A stretch of 64,000 nucleotides of DNA, from positions 23,066 to 87,065 of the forward strand of contig CAZWAK010000008.1 in assembly GCA_964631865.1 (NCBI GenBank), written 5' to 3'. This document shows, one piece after another, positions 25,650-34,095 of this stretch (within the stretch, counting starts at the first letter, position 1; each line of letters starts with the position of its first letter). The position numbers were made by a program, and so were the translations under genes. The stretch comes from JAFDVL01 sp964631865 (GTDB lineage Bacteria; Acidobacteriota; Blastocatellia; RBC074). The notes below the pieces were generated by a model. The model was not told the origin of the DNA, did no database searches, and saw only the letters and a list, made by a program, of their open reading frames with translations.

Positions 25650-27614
25650 ATGCAACAAAGCTCACAATTCGCTTGGCAACCCGATGACGCGGCGCGGTCG
25701 CGCGCCCAGTTGACGAAGTTCCTTTCGTTCTGCGCTTGCGACTCGTTCGACGATCTCTACGACCGTTCGATCCGCGATGTGGCTTGGTTCACTGAGCGGC
25801 TACTGGCCTTCCTTGACCTGAAATTCGATCAGCCCTACACGCAAATCGTAGACCTCACGCAAGGCCTGCAATTCCCGCGCTGGTGCGTCGGCGGACAACT
25901 CAACATCACGAAAAGCTGTCTGGATCGTTGGGCCGAAAATGAGGCGACGGCGCATGCGCCTGCCGTGATTTGGGAAGGCGAAGAGGGCGCGACGTTGACG
26001 TTGAGCTACAGCGAATTGCTCAATGAAGTCGAACGCTGTGCCGCAGGTTTGCGGGCTTGCGGGTTGCAGAAAGGCGACGCGATTGGAATTCACTTGCCGA
26101 TGAGCGTCGAAACCGTCATTGCGTTGCTGGCGATCAATCGGATGGGCGCGATTGCTGTGCCGTTGTTTTCGGGCTACGGCGCAACAGCGATTGCCGCGCG
26201 GCTCAAAGATGTCGAAGCCAAAGCGTTGTTCACTTGCGATGGATTCCCGCGACGCGGCAAAGCAGTGGCGATCAAAAAAGTTGCGGACGAAGCAGTCGCC
26301 GAATGCCCGTCAATATTGCGTGTATTCGTCGTACAACGCTTGCGCGCGACGATTCCGATGAAGCCGGGGCGCGATTTGTCCTTCGATCAATTGCTGCACA
26401 CAGGCGATCTGCAACGACGTTTGGGTTTTGCCGAAGTTACCGACGCCGAAGACCCGTTGATTGCGATTTACACGTCGGGAACGACGGGCAAACCGAAAGG
26501 CATTTTGCACACGCATTGCGGCTTCCCGGTCAAAGCGGCACAGGATATGTGCTTCGGCACAGACATCGGGCAAGGCGACCACATCGCGTGGGTGACGGAC
26601 ATCGGTTGGATGATGGGGCCTTGGTTGATTTACGGCGCGTTGGTGTTGGGCGCTGGCGTTGTGCTCTATGACGGTGCGCCTGATTTTCCGGCGGCGGATC
26701 GGCTCTGGGAATTCACCGCGAAGCACAAAGTCAACGCGCTCGGCATTTCGCCGACCTTGATTCGCGCGCTGGCGACGCAGGGTGATGACTTGCCCGCGCG
26801 CCACGATTTGTCGCGCCTGCGAATCCTGGCTTCGACGGGCGAGCCGTGGAATCCTGATCCCTGGTGGTGGTTGTTCGAGAAAGTTGGGCAGCGGCGTATT
26901 CCGATTATCAATTATTCCGGCGGCACGGAAATTTCGGGCGGCATTTTGATGGGCAATCCGTTGCTGCCGCTCAAGCCGTGTTCGTTTGCTGCGCCGTGTC
27001 CCGGCATCGCGGCGGACGTCGTGGACGAGAACGGCAACTCGGTGCGCAATGCGGTGGGCGAGTTAGTGATTCGCGCGCCGTGGATTGGGATGGCACGCGG
27101 CTTCTGGAAAGACAATGATCGGTATTTGCAAACCTACTGGTCGCGCTTCGAGAATGTTTGGGTGCATGGCGATTGGGCGTTGCGTGACGAAGATGACCAT
27201 TGGTTCATTCTTGGCCGCAGCGATGACACGCTGAAAATCGCCGGCAAGCGCGTTGGCCCGGCGGAAGTCGAATCCATTTTGGTCAATCACCCCGCCGTCA
27301 TCGAAGCCGCCGCCATCGGCATTCCCGATGAAGTGAAAGGCAGCGCGATGGTGGTGTTTTGTGTCTTGCACGAAAGCGTCAAAGGGAACGACAACCTCGC
27401 GCGAGAACTCAAACATCTGATTGCCGCCCAAATGGGCAAACCGTTGCAGCCGGAGCGCGTGGTGTTTGTTCCGGCGCTGCCAAAAACGCGCAACGGCAAA
27501 GTGATGCGCCGCGTGATTCGCGCGGCGTATTTGAACGAAAACGCTGGCGATCTGACCGCGCTGGACAATCCGGCAGCGGTGGAAGCCATACGGGATTGGA
27601 GATTGGAGATTTGA
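25650..27614 (+). CDS. acyl-CoA synthetase (acetyl/acetoacetyl-CoA synthetase-like)
   Basis: 654 residues. The ANL adenylation fold is complete: an N-terminal ACAS-type region (ISKSCLDRW-like NITKSCLDRWAEN), the P-loop YTSGTTGKPKGILHTH, YSGGTEISGG, HGDWALRDEDDHWFILGRSDDTLKIAGKRVGPAEVE and the catalytic Lys of PKTRNGKVMRR. It ligates a short acid to CoA with ATP. Phenylalanine hydroxylase follows 96 bp downstream and hppD is 11 kb away, so acetoacetate from tyrosine breakdown is a plausible substrate, but acetate or propionate cannot be excluded. The last seven residues (RDWRLEI) and the stop codon are encoded by an adjoining heptamer-repeat arm. Confidence 0.92.
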   Translation: MQQSSQFAWQPDDAARSRAQLTKFLSFCACDSFDDLYDRSIRDVAWFTERLLAFLDLKFDQPYTQIVDLTQGLQFPRWCVGGQLNITKSCLDRWAENEATAHAPAVIWEGEEGATLTLSYSELLNEVERCAAGLRACGLQKGDAIGIHLPMSVETVIALLAINRMGAIAVPLFSGYGATAIAARLKDVEAKALFTCDGFPRRGKAVAIKKVADEAVAECPSILRVFVVQRLRATIPMKPGRDLSFDQLLHTGDLQRRLGFAEVTDAEDPLIAIYTSGTTGKPKGILHTHCGFPVKAAQDMCFGTDIGQGDHIAWVTDIGWMMGPWLIYGALVLGAGVVLYDGAPDFPAADRLWEFTAKHKVNALGISPTLIRALATQGDDLPARHDLSRLRILASTGEPWNPDPWWWLFEKVGQRRIPIINYSGGTEISGGILMGNPLLPLKPCSFAAPCPGIAADVVDENGNSVRNAVGELVIRAPWIGMARGFWKDNDRYLQTYWSRFENVWVHGDWALRDEDDHWFILGRSDDTLKIAGKRVGPAEVESILVNHPAVIEAAAIGIPDEVKGSAMVVFCVLHESVKGNDNLARELKHLIAAQMGKPLQPERVVFVPALPKTRNGKVMRRVIRAAYLNENAGDLTALDNPAAVEAIRDWRLEI

Positions 27615-27694
27615 AATTTGAGATAAAACATTTTCCTAAAGAGGAAAATCTGAGATGCAATTTCATTTCAAATCTCCAATCTCCAATCTCCAAT
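27595..27694. repeat. hairpin with heptamer arms (ATTGGAG type)
   Basis: Left arm 27595-27622: ATTGGAG-ATTGGAG-ATTTGAA-ATTTGAG. Right arm 27661-27694: reverse complement of ATTGGAG x3, ATTTGAA. The inner sequence TTTTCCT-AAAG-AGGAAAA forms a second short stem. It overlaps the 3' end of the synthetase gene and fills the gap to the hydroxylase gene. Confidence 0.85.
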
Positions 27695-27710
27695 TCATAA
27701 AGATTGTGCT

Positions 27711-28580
27711 ATGCAAGCAGTAACTGATGCCACGATCACCAAAAACGAATACCTCACGCAAGACGTCGGTTTTGCGGAAATCAGTTCGTTGCCGATAGAT
27801 CATCCGGGCGCGCACGATCCCGACTATCGCGTGCGGCGCAACTACATCGCCGAACTCGCCGCGAACTATCGCCACGATCCGCTGCACGTCATTCCTGATG
27901 TCGAATACACAAAAGAAGAACGCGAAGTCTGGCATTACGTTTTCACGCAACTCGAAGAGGTGCAGCAACGCCGCGCCTGTTCGTTTTACCTGCAAGCCAA
28001 ACAGGATTTGGGGATGACCGCCGATGAAATCCCGCAACTGCGCGATTTGAGTCACAAGCTGAATTACTTCACCGGCTTTCGTCTCGCGCCGATTGAAGGC
28101 TTGGTGGAAACGCGCGCGTTTTTGACGTGGCTCGAAAAGCGCACGATGCTTTGCACGCAATACGTGCGGCATCATTCGCGCCCCGATTACACGCCCGAAC
28201 CCGACATCGTTCACGAAGCCATCGGCCACATCCCGACCTTCACGAATCCCGACTTTGCGGACTTTTCGAGCTTAGTCGGCTACGGCGCACGCATCGCCGA
28301 TGAGCAGCAGTTGGTCGAATTAGGCCGTCTCTATTGGTGGACAGTCGAATTCGGCTTGATCGAAGAAGGCAGCGAAATCAAAGCCTTTGGCGCAGGGCTG
28401 CTGTCCTCGTTCAGCGAATTGGACAACTGCTTTCGGCCCAAAATTCCGAAACATAAATTCGATCTCCAAACCGTCATCAACACCGAGTTCGATTACTCGA
28501 TGATGCAGCCCGTGATGTTCATTATTCCTTCGTATGGCTATCTGAGAGAAGTGACGCGCGAGTTTATTGCGAGTTTTTGA
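27711..28580 (+). CDS. phhA: phenylalanine 4-monooxygenase
   Basis: 289 residues, the size of bacterial single-domain phenylalanine hydroxylases. The biopterin-dependent hydroxylase core shows RLAPIEGLVETRAFLTWLEKRTMLCTQYVRHHSRPDYTPEPDIVHEAIGHIP. The iron ligands are the two His of HEAIGH (about 167 and 172) and the Glu of WWTVEFGLIEE (about 213), followed by GAGLLSSFSEL. It makes tyrosine from phenylalanine using tetrahydropterin. It lies downstream of the acyl-CoA synthetase, from which a repeat hairpin separates it. With hppD it gives phenylalanine degradation through homogentisate. Confidence 0.96.
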   Translation: MQAVTDATITKNEYLTQDVGFAEISSLPIDHPGAHDPDYRVRRNYIAELAANYRHDPLHVIPDVEYTKEEREVWHYVFTQLEEVQQRRACSFYLQAKQDLGMTADEIPQLRDLSHKLNYFTGFRLAPIEGLVETRAFLTWLEKRTMLCTQYVRHHSRPDYTPEPDIVHEAIGHIPTFTNPDFADFSSLVGYGARIADEQQLVELGRLYWWTVEFGLIEEGSEIKAFGAGLLSSFSELDNCFRPKIPKHKFDLQTVINTEFDYSMMQPVMFIIPSYGYLREVTREFIASF

Positions 28581-28586
28581 GTTGCT

Positions 28587-28722
28587 TTCGCCACGAATTC
28601 CACGAATGAACACGAATGGCTTTCGGTTGTCATGGTTTAGTGTGCAATCCGCCTGCACGAGCGAAGCGCGCATTCCACCGCGCAAACGACCTTTCGTGAA
28701 AATTCGTGGAATTCGTGGCGAA
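28587..28722. repeat. hairpin with 9-nt-period arms (CCACGAATT type)
   Basis: The left arm TTCGCCACGAATTCCACGAAT (28587 on) pairs with the right arm ending at 28722. CACGAAT recurs about every 9 bases. The loop is about 70 nt and has no gene. It fills the gap between phhA and alaS. Confidence 0.8.
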
Positions 28723-28733
28723 ATATGCTAAGT

Positions 28734-28762
28734 TTGACAAAGCCTACCTTGCACCGTACCCT
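28734..28762 (+). promoter_or_regulatory. candidate sigma70 promoter of alaS
   Basis: TTGACA (28734-28739), a 17-base spacer and TACCCT (28757-28762), 58 bases ahead of the alaS start. The -35 is perfect and the -10 partial. Confidence 0.45.
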
Positions 28763-28820
28763 TACCTTTTTCGCAAACGACGACAGTTTGCCTCAATAAA
28801 TACAGGCTTTCACCGACATT

Positions 28821-31583
28821 ATGACTGGAAACGAGATTCGCAACATCTTCCTGAAATACTTCGAGCGCAATGGTCATCGGATCGTCAGTTCTTCACCGCT
28901 CCTGCCCGCCAACGACCCGACATTGCTGTTTGCCAACGCCGGAATGAATCAATTCAAAGACGTGTTTTTGGGCGCAGAAAAGCGCGACTACAAACGCGCC
29001 ACGACTTCGCAAAAATGCGTCCGCGCAGGCGGCAAGCACAACGACCTCGACGAAGTCGGCAAGACCGCTCGGCATCATACGTTTTTTGAGATGCTCGGCA
29101 ATTTTTCGTTCGGCGATTACTTCAAGGAAGATGCGATCAAATTTGCATGGGAGTTGTTGGTAGACGAATTGAAACTCGATCCGGCGCGTCTCTGGTTTTC
29201 CGTGTTTGAAGGCGATGACGAAGTTGGCGCAGACGTCGAAGCCGAAGAGTTGTGGGTGAAAGTCGGCGCGCCGCGCGAGCGCGTGTTGCGCTTCGGTCGC
29301 AAAGACAACTTCTGGCAGATGGGCGAGACGGGGCCGTGCGGGCCGTGTTCCGAAATCCACTATTATCGCGGCGAGAATCCAAACGATCCGAACTTCAACA
29401 AAGCCGAATACGTCAATGGCCCCGGCGATGACACGATGGAAATCTGGAACCTCGTGTTCATGCAATACAACCGCAGCGAAATCGAACCCGGCAAATACAA
29501 ACTCGATCCGCTGCCCGCGCCATCGGTAGACACAGGAATGGGCTTGGAGCGCGTCACGGCTGTGCTGCAAGGCGTCTACTCCAACTATGACACCGATCTA
29601 ATTAAACCGATCATTGATTTCACGGCAAACTTGTCAGGCAAAGACTACAGCTACAACACGCAGGAAGGCTTTGCGATGCGCGTCATTGCCGATCACGCAC
29701 GCGCGACAGCGTTTTCAATTGCGGACGGCATTCTGCCCGGCAACGAAGGCCGCAATTACGTGCTGCGCAAGATCATGCGGCGCGCGATTTACAACGGACG
29801 CGAAAACCTCGGCTTCAAGGATGAGTTTTTCTTCAAGGTCTGCGAGTTCGTCGTGGATTTCATGAAAGAAGCCTATCCCGAACTCGATGCGCAACGCGGC
29901 TACATTGAAAAGATGGTGCGGTTGGAGGAACAACGCTTCGGTACAACCTTGACGGTTGGATTGAGATTACTTAAAGGATTGATGAAAAGTAGCATAAATT
30001 GGATGGATACAACCCCAACTTATGGTTGTATCCATACTCGCGACTTAGCACGTTTATATGATACTTATGGGGTGCCTATTGATTTAATGTATGCTGTTTT
30101 AACGACAGATAAGATTTCGTGGAAAATTGAAGAGAGAGAACCACACGAAGACATTTGCGAAACGCCCATTCAATACTACAGCGAAGAAAGCTTCAGGAAA
30201 TTAATCGAAGATGCGCTAAGAATTCTTCAACAGTCAAATGCTACGTCTCATCAGAGTGAGCAAAAACAGTCGAAACCTGTATATGTAGCACTCCAACGTC
30301 GTCACGATACCAAAACTGATTTCAAAGGCTACGAAACCACGCGCGTCGAAGGCGCAAAAGTCATCGCGCTCATCAAAGGCAACGACAGCGTCAGCACGTT
30401 GAATGCAGGCGATGAAGGCGAAGTCGTGTTGGATCAAACGCCCTTTTATTCCGAAAGCGGCGGTCAGGTTGGCGATGTCGGCTCGCTCGCTTCGGACAGC
30501 ACGACCGCAACGGTCACTGACACTGTCTCGCCGATTCAGGACGTGCGCATTCACAAAGTCAAAGTCGAGAAAGGAAGTCTCAACGTTGGTGACACGGTTA
30601 CGGCTTCCGTTGATGTCGAGAAGCGCGATGCGACGCGGCGCAATCATACGGCGACGCACCTGATGCACGCGGCGTTGCGTGAAGTGCTCGGCACGCACGT
30701 CAAGCAGGCGGGTTCGATTGTTGCGCCGGATTATCTGCGCTTCGACTTCGCGCATTATCAACCGCTGACCGCGAGCGAAATCGAAGAAATCGAAAACCTC
30801 GTCAACTTCCACATCCTGCGCAACGAAGCCGTGCAAACGGATGTGCTGGCGATTGAAGACGCGATGCGGTCGGGCGCGATGGCGCTGTTCGGCGAAAAGT
30901 ATGGCGAGAAGGTTCGTGTGCTGACAGTCAACGGAGCCGAAGGCATTTTCTCGAAAGAACTCTGCGGCGGTACGCACGTCCGCGCAACGGGCGACATCGG
31001 TTCGTTCAAGATTCTGAGCGATGAAGCGATTGCTTCCGGCACGCGCCGCATCCGCGCTGTGACTGGTCGCGGTGCATTTGATCGTTTTCAGGAAACAGAA
31101 AAACTGCTCGCGGCAACGGCTTCACGATTGAACGCGCAACCGAAGGCATTGCCTGAAACGGTCGAAAAATTACAAGAACAAATTCGCCAGCAGCAAAAAG
31201 AAATCGAACGCCTGAAACTGAAACTGGCGCACGGTGGCGGCGGCAGCGAAGACAAGATTGCGGAAGTCGGCGGCTTGAAAGTCTTGGTGCGCAAAGTCGA
31301 AGACCTCGGCAAAGAAGGCCGCCGTCAATTGGCCGATTCGCTGACGCGCAAAATCGCGCCCGGCGTTGTTGTGATTGGCGATGTCGTGGACGGCAAAGCT
31401 TCGTTGCTCGTGATGGTTTCAGACGATGCGACGAATAAAGTGCAGGCCGGCAAAATCATCCGCGAACTGCCCGGCGCGCGCGGCGGCGGCAAGCCCGATT
31501 TGGCGGAAGGCGGTGTGGAGTTGGATAAGCTGGATGCGGCGTTGCAAGCAGTGGCGGGCGTGATTGAAAAATCGCTTGGCTGA
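28821..31583 (+). CDS. alaS: alanyl-tRNA synthetase
   Basis: 920 residues. Class II catalytic domain: MTGNEIRNIFLKYFERNGHRIVSSSPLLPANDPTLLFANAGMNQFKDVFLG, QKCVRAGGKHNDL, TGPCGPCSEIHY, PAPSVDTGMGLERVTAVLQG. The editing domain has HTATH (in RRNHTATHLMHAAL) and CGGTHV, the zinc ligands; the DHHA1 C-terminal domain ends with GARGGGKPDLAEGG. It charges tRNA-Ala and clears Ser/Gly mischarging. Between about 29935 and 30300 the base composition turns AT-rich and the protein (MKSSINWMDTTPTYGCIHTRDLARLYDTYGVPIDL...) departs from family norms, although LYDTYG.P.DL is kept. A perfect hairpin lies inside this patch. The whole frame is open. Confidence 0.96.
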   Translation: MTGNEIRNIFLKYFERNGHRIVSSSPLLPANDPTLLFANAGMNQFKDVFLGAEKRDYKRATTSQKCVRAGGKHNDLDEVGKTARHHTFFEMLGNFSFGDYFKEDAIKFAWELLVDELKLDPARLWFSVFEGDDEVGADVEAEELWVKVGAPRERVLRFGRKDNFWQMGETGPCGPCSEIHYYRGENPNDPNFNKAEYVNGPGDDTMEIWNLVFMQYNRSEIEPGKYKLDPLPAPSVDTGMGLERVTAVLQGVYSNYDTDLIKPIIDFTANLSGKDYSYNTQEGFAMRVIADHARATAFSIADGILPGNEGRNYVLRKIMRRAIYNGRENLGFKDEFFFKVCEFVVDFMKEAYPELDAQRGYIEKMVRLEEQRFGTTLTVGLRLLKGLMKSSINWMDTTPTYGCIHTRDLARLYDTYGVPIDLMYAVLTTDKISWKIEEREPHEDICETPIQYYSEESFRKLIEDALRILQQSNATSHQSEQKQSKPVYVALQRRHDTKTDFKGYETTRVEGAKVIALIKGNDSVSTLNAGDEGEVVLDQTPFYSESGGQVGDVGSLASDSTTATVTDTVSPIQDVRIHKVKVEKGSLNVGDTVTASVDVEKRDATRRNHTATHLMHAALREVLGTHVKQAGSIVAPDYLRFDFAHYQPLTASEIEEIENLVNFHILRNEAVQTDVLAIEDAMRSGAMALFGEKYGEKVRVLTVNGAEGIFSKELCGGTHVRATGDIGSFKILSDEAIASGTRRIRAVTGRGAFDRFQETEKLLAATASRLNAQPKALPETVEKLQEQIRQQQKEIERLKLKLAHGGGGSEDKIAEVGGLKVLVRKVEDLGKEGRRQLADSLTRKIAPGVVVIGDVVDGKASLLVMVSDDATNKVQAGKIIRELPGARGGGKPDLAEGGVELDKLDAALQAVAGVIEKSLG
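30003..30035. repeat. perfect 12-bp hairpin inside alaS
   Basis: ATGGATACAACC (30003-30014), a 9-nt loop and GGTTGTATCCAT (30024-30035). It lies within the AT-rich patch of alaS and encodes WMDTTPTYGCIH-type residues without a frame break. Confidence 0.85.
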
Positions 31584-31590
31584 TGTTTAT

Positions 31591-31772
31591 GGAATACGGA
31601 TGCGACAGGTGTCACGGATTGTGACTGATCTGTCTTAATCAGTCGCATCGGTAAAATCTGTGTTCGATGGTTTCGTTCGCAATGGAATACAGATGAAACG
31701 GATGTGACGGATAGAATCTGATCTGTTCTGATCCGTTGTATCCGTAAAATCCGCGTTCCATTATTTCTCACA
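31591..31772. repeat. two adjacent hairpins with 9-nt-period arms (ACGGATNNN type)
   Basis: The second hairpin (31681-31772) pairs AATGGAATACAGATGAAACGGAT with ATCCG...ATCCG...GTTCCATT. The first (31591-31665) pairs GGAATACGGATGCGAC..GACTGAT with ATCAGTCGCAT..CTGTGTTC. Same family as 14750-14835. They fill the gap between alaS and ubiE. Confidence 0.75.
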
Positions 31773-31792
31773 ATCTACACCCGAAGAAAAAT

Positions 31793-32536
31793 ATGATGGC
31801 CCCAGCAAAACCCAACTTAATTGAAAACCTCGCGACCGAAGAAAAGAAGAAGCAATACACCGCCTACATCTTCGATAAAATTTATCATCGCTACGATTTC
31901 ATCACCGTGTTTTTGTCCTACGGGATGGACAAAGGCTGGAAGCGCAAGCTGATCGAAATGATGCAACTGCGCGGCGATGAAAAGGTGCTCGACCTCGCTT
32001 GCGGCACGGGTGACATTACGTTTGCCGAAGGTGAAAAATTGCCGAACGGACAAGCCATCGGCCTCGACATCACGCACGGCATGCTGAAAATTGCCGAGGC
32101 GAAACGGCAATCGCTGAACATTCGCAACGTCAGTTACAACCGCGCCGACATTATGCAAATGCCCTATCCTGACAACACGTTCGATGCGGTGACGGGCGGC
32201 TATGCGTTGCGCAATGTGCCGAATCTGCAAGGCGCGATTCAGGAAATCAAGCGCGTGCTGAAGCCCGGCGGCAAAGTTTATTCACTCGACTTCGGACATC
32301 CTGACAACAAGCTGTACGGCTGGGCCTATCTGCAATATTTGACCATCGTGGGTTCGTTGACGGGCATCCTGATTCACGGCGACGCGGACACCTATCGCTA
32401 CATTCCTGAAACGCTAAAACGCTATCCCGGTCAACGCGGCGTGCAGCAGATGCTCGCAGACGCGGGCTTTGTGGATTGCGGCTACCGCGAATTTATGGGT
32501 GGGATTATGGCGATCAATTGGGGGACGAAACGGTAG
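31793..32536 (+). CDS. ubiE: UbiE/MenG-type quinone-biosynthesis C-methyltransferase
   Basis: 247 residues, normal length. The SAM-binding motifs are VLDLACGTGDITFAEGE (motif I), the signature ALRNVPNLQGAIQEIKRVLKPGG and YDFITVFLSYGMDKGWKRKLIEM near the start (family: Y.FF..T...D..N...S.G.D..WR). The C-terminal RYPGQRGVQQMLADAGFVDCGYREFMGGIMAINWGTK is typical. It methylates demethylmenaquinol to menaquinol, and 2-polyprenyl-benzoquinols in ubiquinone makers; an acidobacterium would be expected to use menaquinone. The start could be the first or second Met (31793 or 31796); no strong ribosome site is seen. A heptamer hairpin begins at its stop codon. Confidence 0.93.
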   Translation: MMAPAKPNLIENLATEEKKKQYTAYIFDKIYHRYDFITVFLSYGMDKGWKRKLIEMMQLRGDEKVLDLACGTGDITFAEGEKLPNGQAIGLDITHGMLKIAEAKRQSLNIRNVSYNRADIMQMPYPDNTFDAVTGGYALRNVPNLQGAIQEIKRVLKPGGKVYSLDFGHPDNKLYGWAYLQYLTIVGSLTGILIHGDADTYRYIPETLKRYPGQRGVQQMLADAGFVDCGYREFMGGIMAINWGTKR

Positions 32537-32606
32537 TTGGTGGTTGGTGGCTGGTGGCTGGTTATTCGCCGACCACCGACCACCGACCACCGACCACCAG
32601 CAACCA
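32534..32606. repeat. hairpin with heptamer arms (GGTCGGT/TGGTTGG type)
   Basis: Left arm from 32534: TAGTTGG-TGGTTGG-TGGCTGG-TGGCTGG. The right arm ending 32606 is the reverse complement of TGGTTGC-TGGTGGT-CGGTGGT x3. The loop is only about 6 nt. It overlaps the ubiE stop codon and ends 3 bases before the permease start. Confidence 0.85.
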
Positions 32607-32608
32607 CT

Positions 32609-33715
32609 ATGAATAACCTGGTCGTTTCCAACTTAACGCATCATCCCGGACGCACGGCGACGAGTGTGATTGGCGTCGCGGTCGGCGTGATTTTAGTCGT
32701 GCTGACGGTCGGACTCGTGCGCGGCATGCTGCGAGATCGCGGGCAACGCGATGCCAACATCGGTGCGGAAATCATGCTCGGCGAGCGCGGGCAAAACAGC
32801 TTGTCGCCGACCTCCAAATCCGCGACGCTGCCGATTTCATTGGTCAATGAAATCAAAGCGATTGAAGGCGTCGCGGCGGTCACAGGCGTCGCGCAAAACA
32901 TGGAACTCAAAGGCGATTCCGGCCTGGGCATTCGGCAAATGGACGGCGTTGACTTTGCCAGCTACACCGCCGTCAGTACGATTCGCCTGGTGAAAGGCGA
33001 ACCGCTGCCGGAAAAAGGCGACGTCGCCATCGTGGACGAATCCGAAGGCGCGAAGAAAAATCACCAGATAGGCGACTTCATCGAAAGCATGGATCGCAAA
33101 CTCAAAATCATCGGCATCTACGCGCCCGAAGCTGGCGCGCGCATCAAGATTCCACTCGCCACGATGCAGGAAGGGCTGAATGCGCCGGGCAAATGCTCGA
33201 TGATTTTGGTCAAATGCAAAACGCCTGATGAACAGGAAGCCGTTGCCCGCCGCATTGACGCGCAGTTTCCAGGGCGCTTTCAGATTCTCTTTACCAAAGA
33301 TTTGCCGGAGTTATTTGCCACCGGGTTTTCCGGCTTCAATGTGTTTCTGAATTTAGTCGCCGCGCTCGCCGCCTTCATCAGCATCCTCGTGATCTTGTTG
33401 ACGATGTACACGAGCGTCACCGAACGCACGCGGCAAATCGGCATCCTGAAAGCTCTGGGCGCATCGAAAGCCGCGATTGCGTGGGTCTTTGAGAAAGAAG
33501 CGCTGATGATTAGCGGTCTCGGCGTGGCGTTGGGCTTAGGGGTCGCGTTTGTGGCGCGCACGTTGCTCGTGAGCCGAGGACTCAAGATCGAACTGGAGCC
33601 GAGTTACGTGGTCGCGGCCATTGTCGCAGGCTTGCTGAGCGGCTTGCTCGGCGCGTTGTACCCTGCGCTGCGCGCCGCGAGCCAGGACCCGGTAGATGCG
33701 CTGAGCTATGAATAA
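32609..33715 (+). CDS. FtsX/MacB-type ABC transporter permease
   Basis: 368 residues from ATG 32609 (MNNLVVSNLTHHPGRTATSVIGVAVGVILVVLTVGLVRGML); the longer frame from 32537 reads through a repeat arm and is rejected. One N-terminal transmembrane helix, a periplasmic MacB_PCD-like domain (EGVAAVTGVAQNMELKG...EPLPEKGDVAIVDES), then three C-terminal helices with the FtsX signature TERTRQIGILKALGASKAAIAWVFEKEALMISGLGVALGL and ALYPALRAASQDPVDALSYE. Such permeases work with a LolD/MacB-like ATPase, which is not adjacent; the ATPase at 37715 is of a different (ABC-2/NatA) class. Confidence 0.92.
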   Translation: MNNLVVSNLTHHPGRTATSVIGVAVGVILVVLTVGLVRGMLRDRGQRDANIGAEIMLGERGQNSLSPTSKSATLPISLVNEIKAIEGVAAVTGVAQNMELKGDSGLGIRQMDGVDFASYTAVSTIRLVKGEPLPEKGDVAIVDESEGAKKNHQIGDFIESMDRKLKIIGIYAPEAGARIKIPLATMQEGLNAPGKCSMILVKCKTPDEQEAVARRIDAQFPGRFQILFTKDLPELFATGFSGFNVFLNLVAALAAFISILVILLTMYTSVTERTRQIGILKALGASKAAIAWVFEKEALMISGLGVALGLGVAFVARTLLVSRGLKIELEPSYVVAAIVAGLLSGLLGALYPALRAASQDPVDALSYE

Positions 33716-33722
33716 TCCTGCC

Positions 33723-33995
33723 TTACACAAACACAACTGTCTGTGAATTCGGAATCTCGAAGCGCCCGCGACAACGCGGGTTCGGGCAATTCAGCATATC
33801 GTCTACGCGCACCATGTAATCGCGGGCGTTGGCGAATTTGGCGCGCAGGTAATCATCGGCTCCGCGCGGCAATTGGCTTTTCTTGGTGCGGCGCAGCCAG
33901 CGGATTTGAAATTCTGACGTTTGCCGACATTTCGGGCAGGGATAGCTGACCCGTTTGATTTCCTGCTTTTCTGTGTATAAATCTCGTTCGTCCAT
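33723..33995 (-). CDS. small zinc-ribbon protein
   Basis: 90 residues, MDERDLYTEKQEIKRVSYPCPKCRQTSEF...MLNCPNPRCRGRFEIPNSQTVVFV. Two Cys pairs (CPKC and CPNPRC), about 50 residues apart, can form a treble-clef or zinc ribbon. It is convergent with the ABC permease (7-bp gap). I do not recognise a named family and the function is unknown. Confidence 0.55.
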   Translation of the reverse strand: MDERDLYTEKQEIKRVSYPCPKCRQTSEFQIRWLRRTKKSQLPRGADDYLRAKFANARDYMVRVDDMLNCPNPRCRGRFEIPNSQTVVFV

Positions 33996-34042
33996 AGCGT
34001 TGGCAGTGTACGCCTCAAACGCTGTGAGGGCAAATTGCGGAT

Positions 34043-34095
34043 AGCCATTAGCTGTCAGCCGTCAGCCGTTAGCTGATAGCTGATAGCTGATAGCT
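34043..34095. repeat. heptamer tandem array (AGCTGAT/AGCCGTC type)
   Basis: AGCTGTC-AGCCGTC-AGCCGTT-AGCTGAT x3 runs up to the stop codon of the POT transporter. The two halves are approximate reverse complements because AGCT is self-complementary. Confidence 0.8.

Noticed and set aside
33723..33995. Thought that the small zinc-ribbon frame might be a shadow
   Set aside because: Rejection withdrawn: the two well-spaced Cys pairs support a real gene, so it is listed with moderate confidence.
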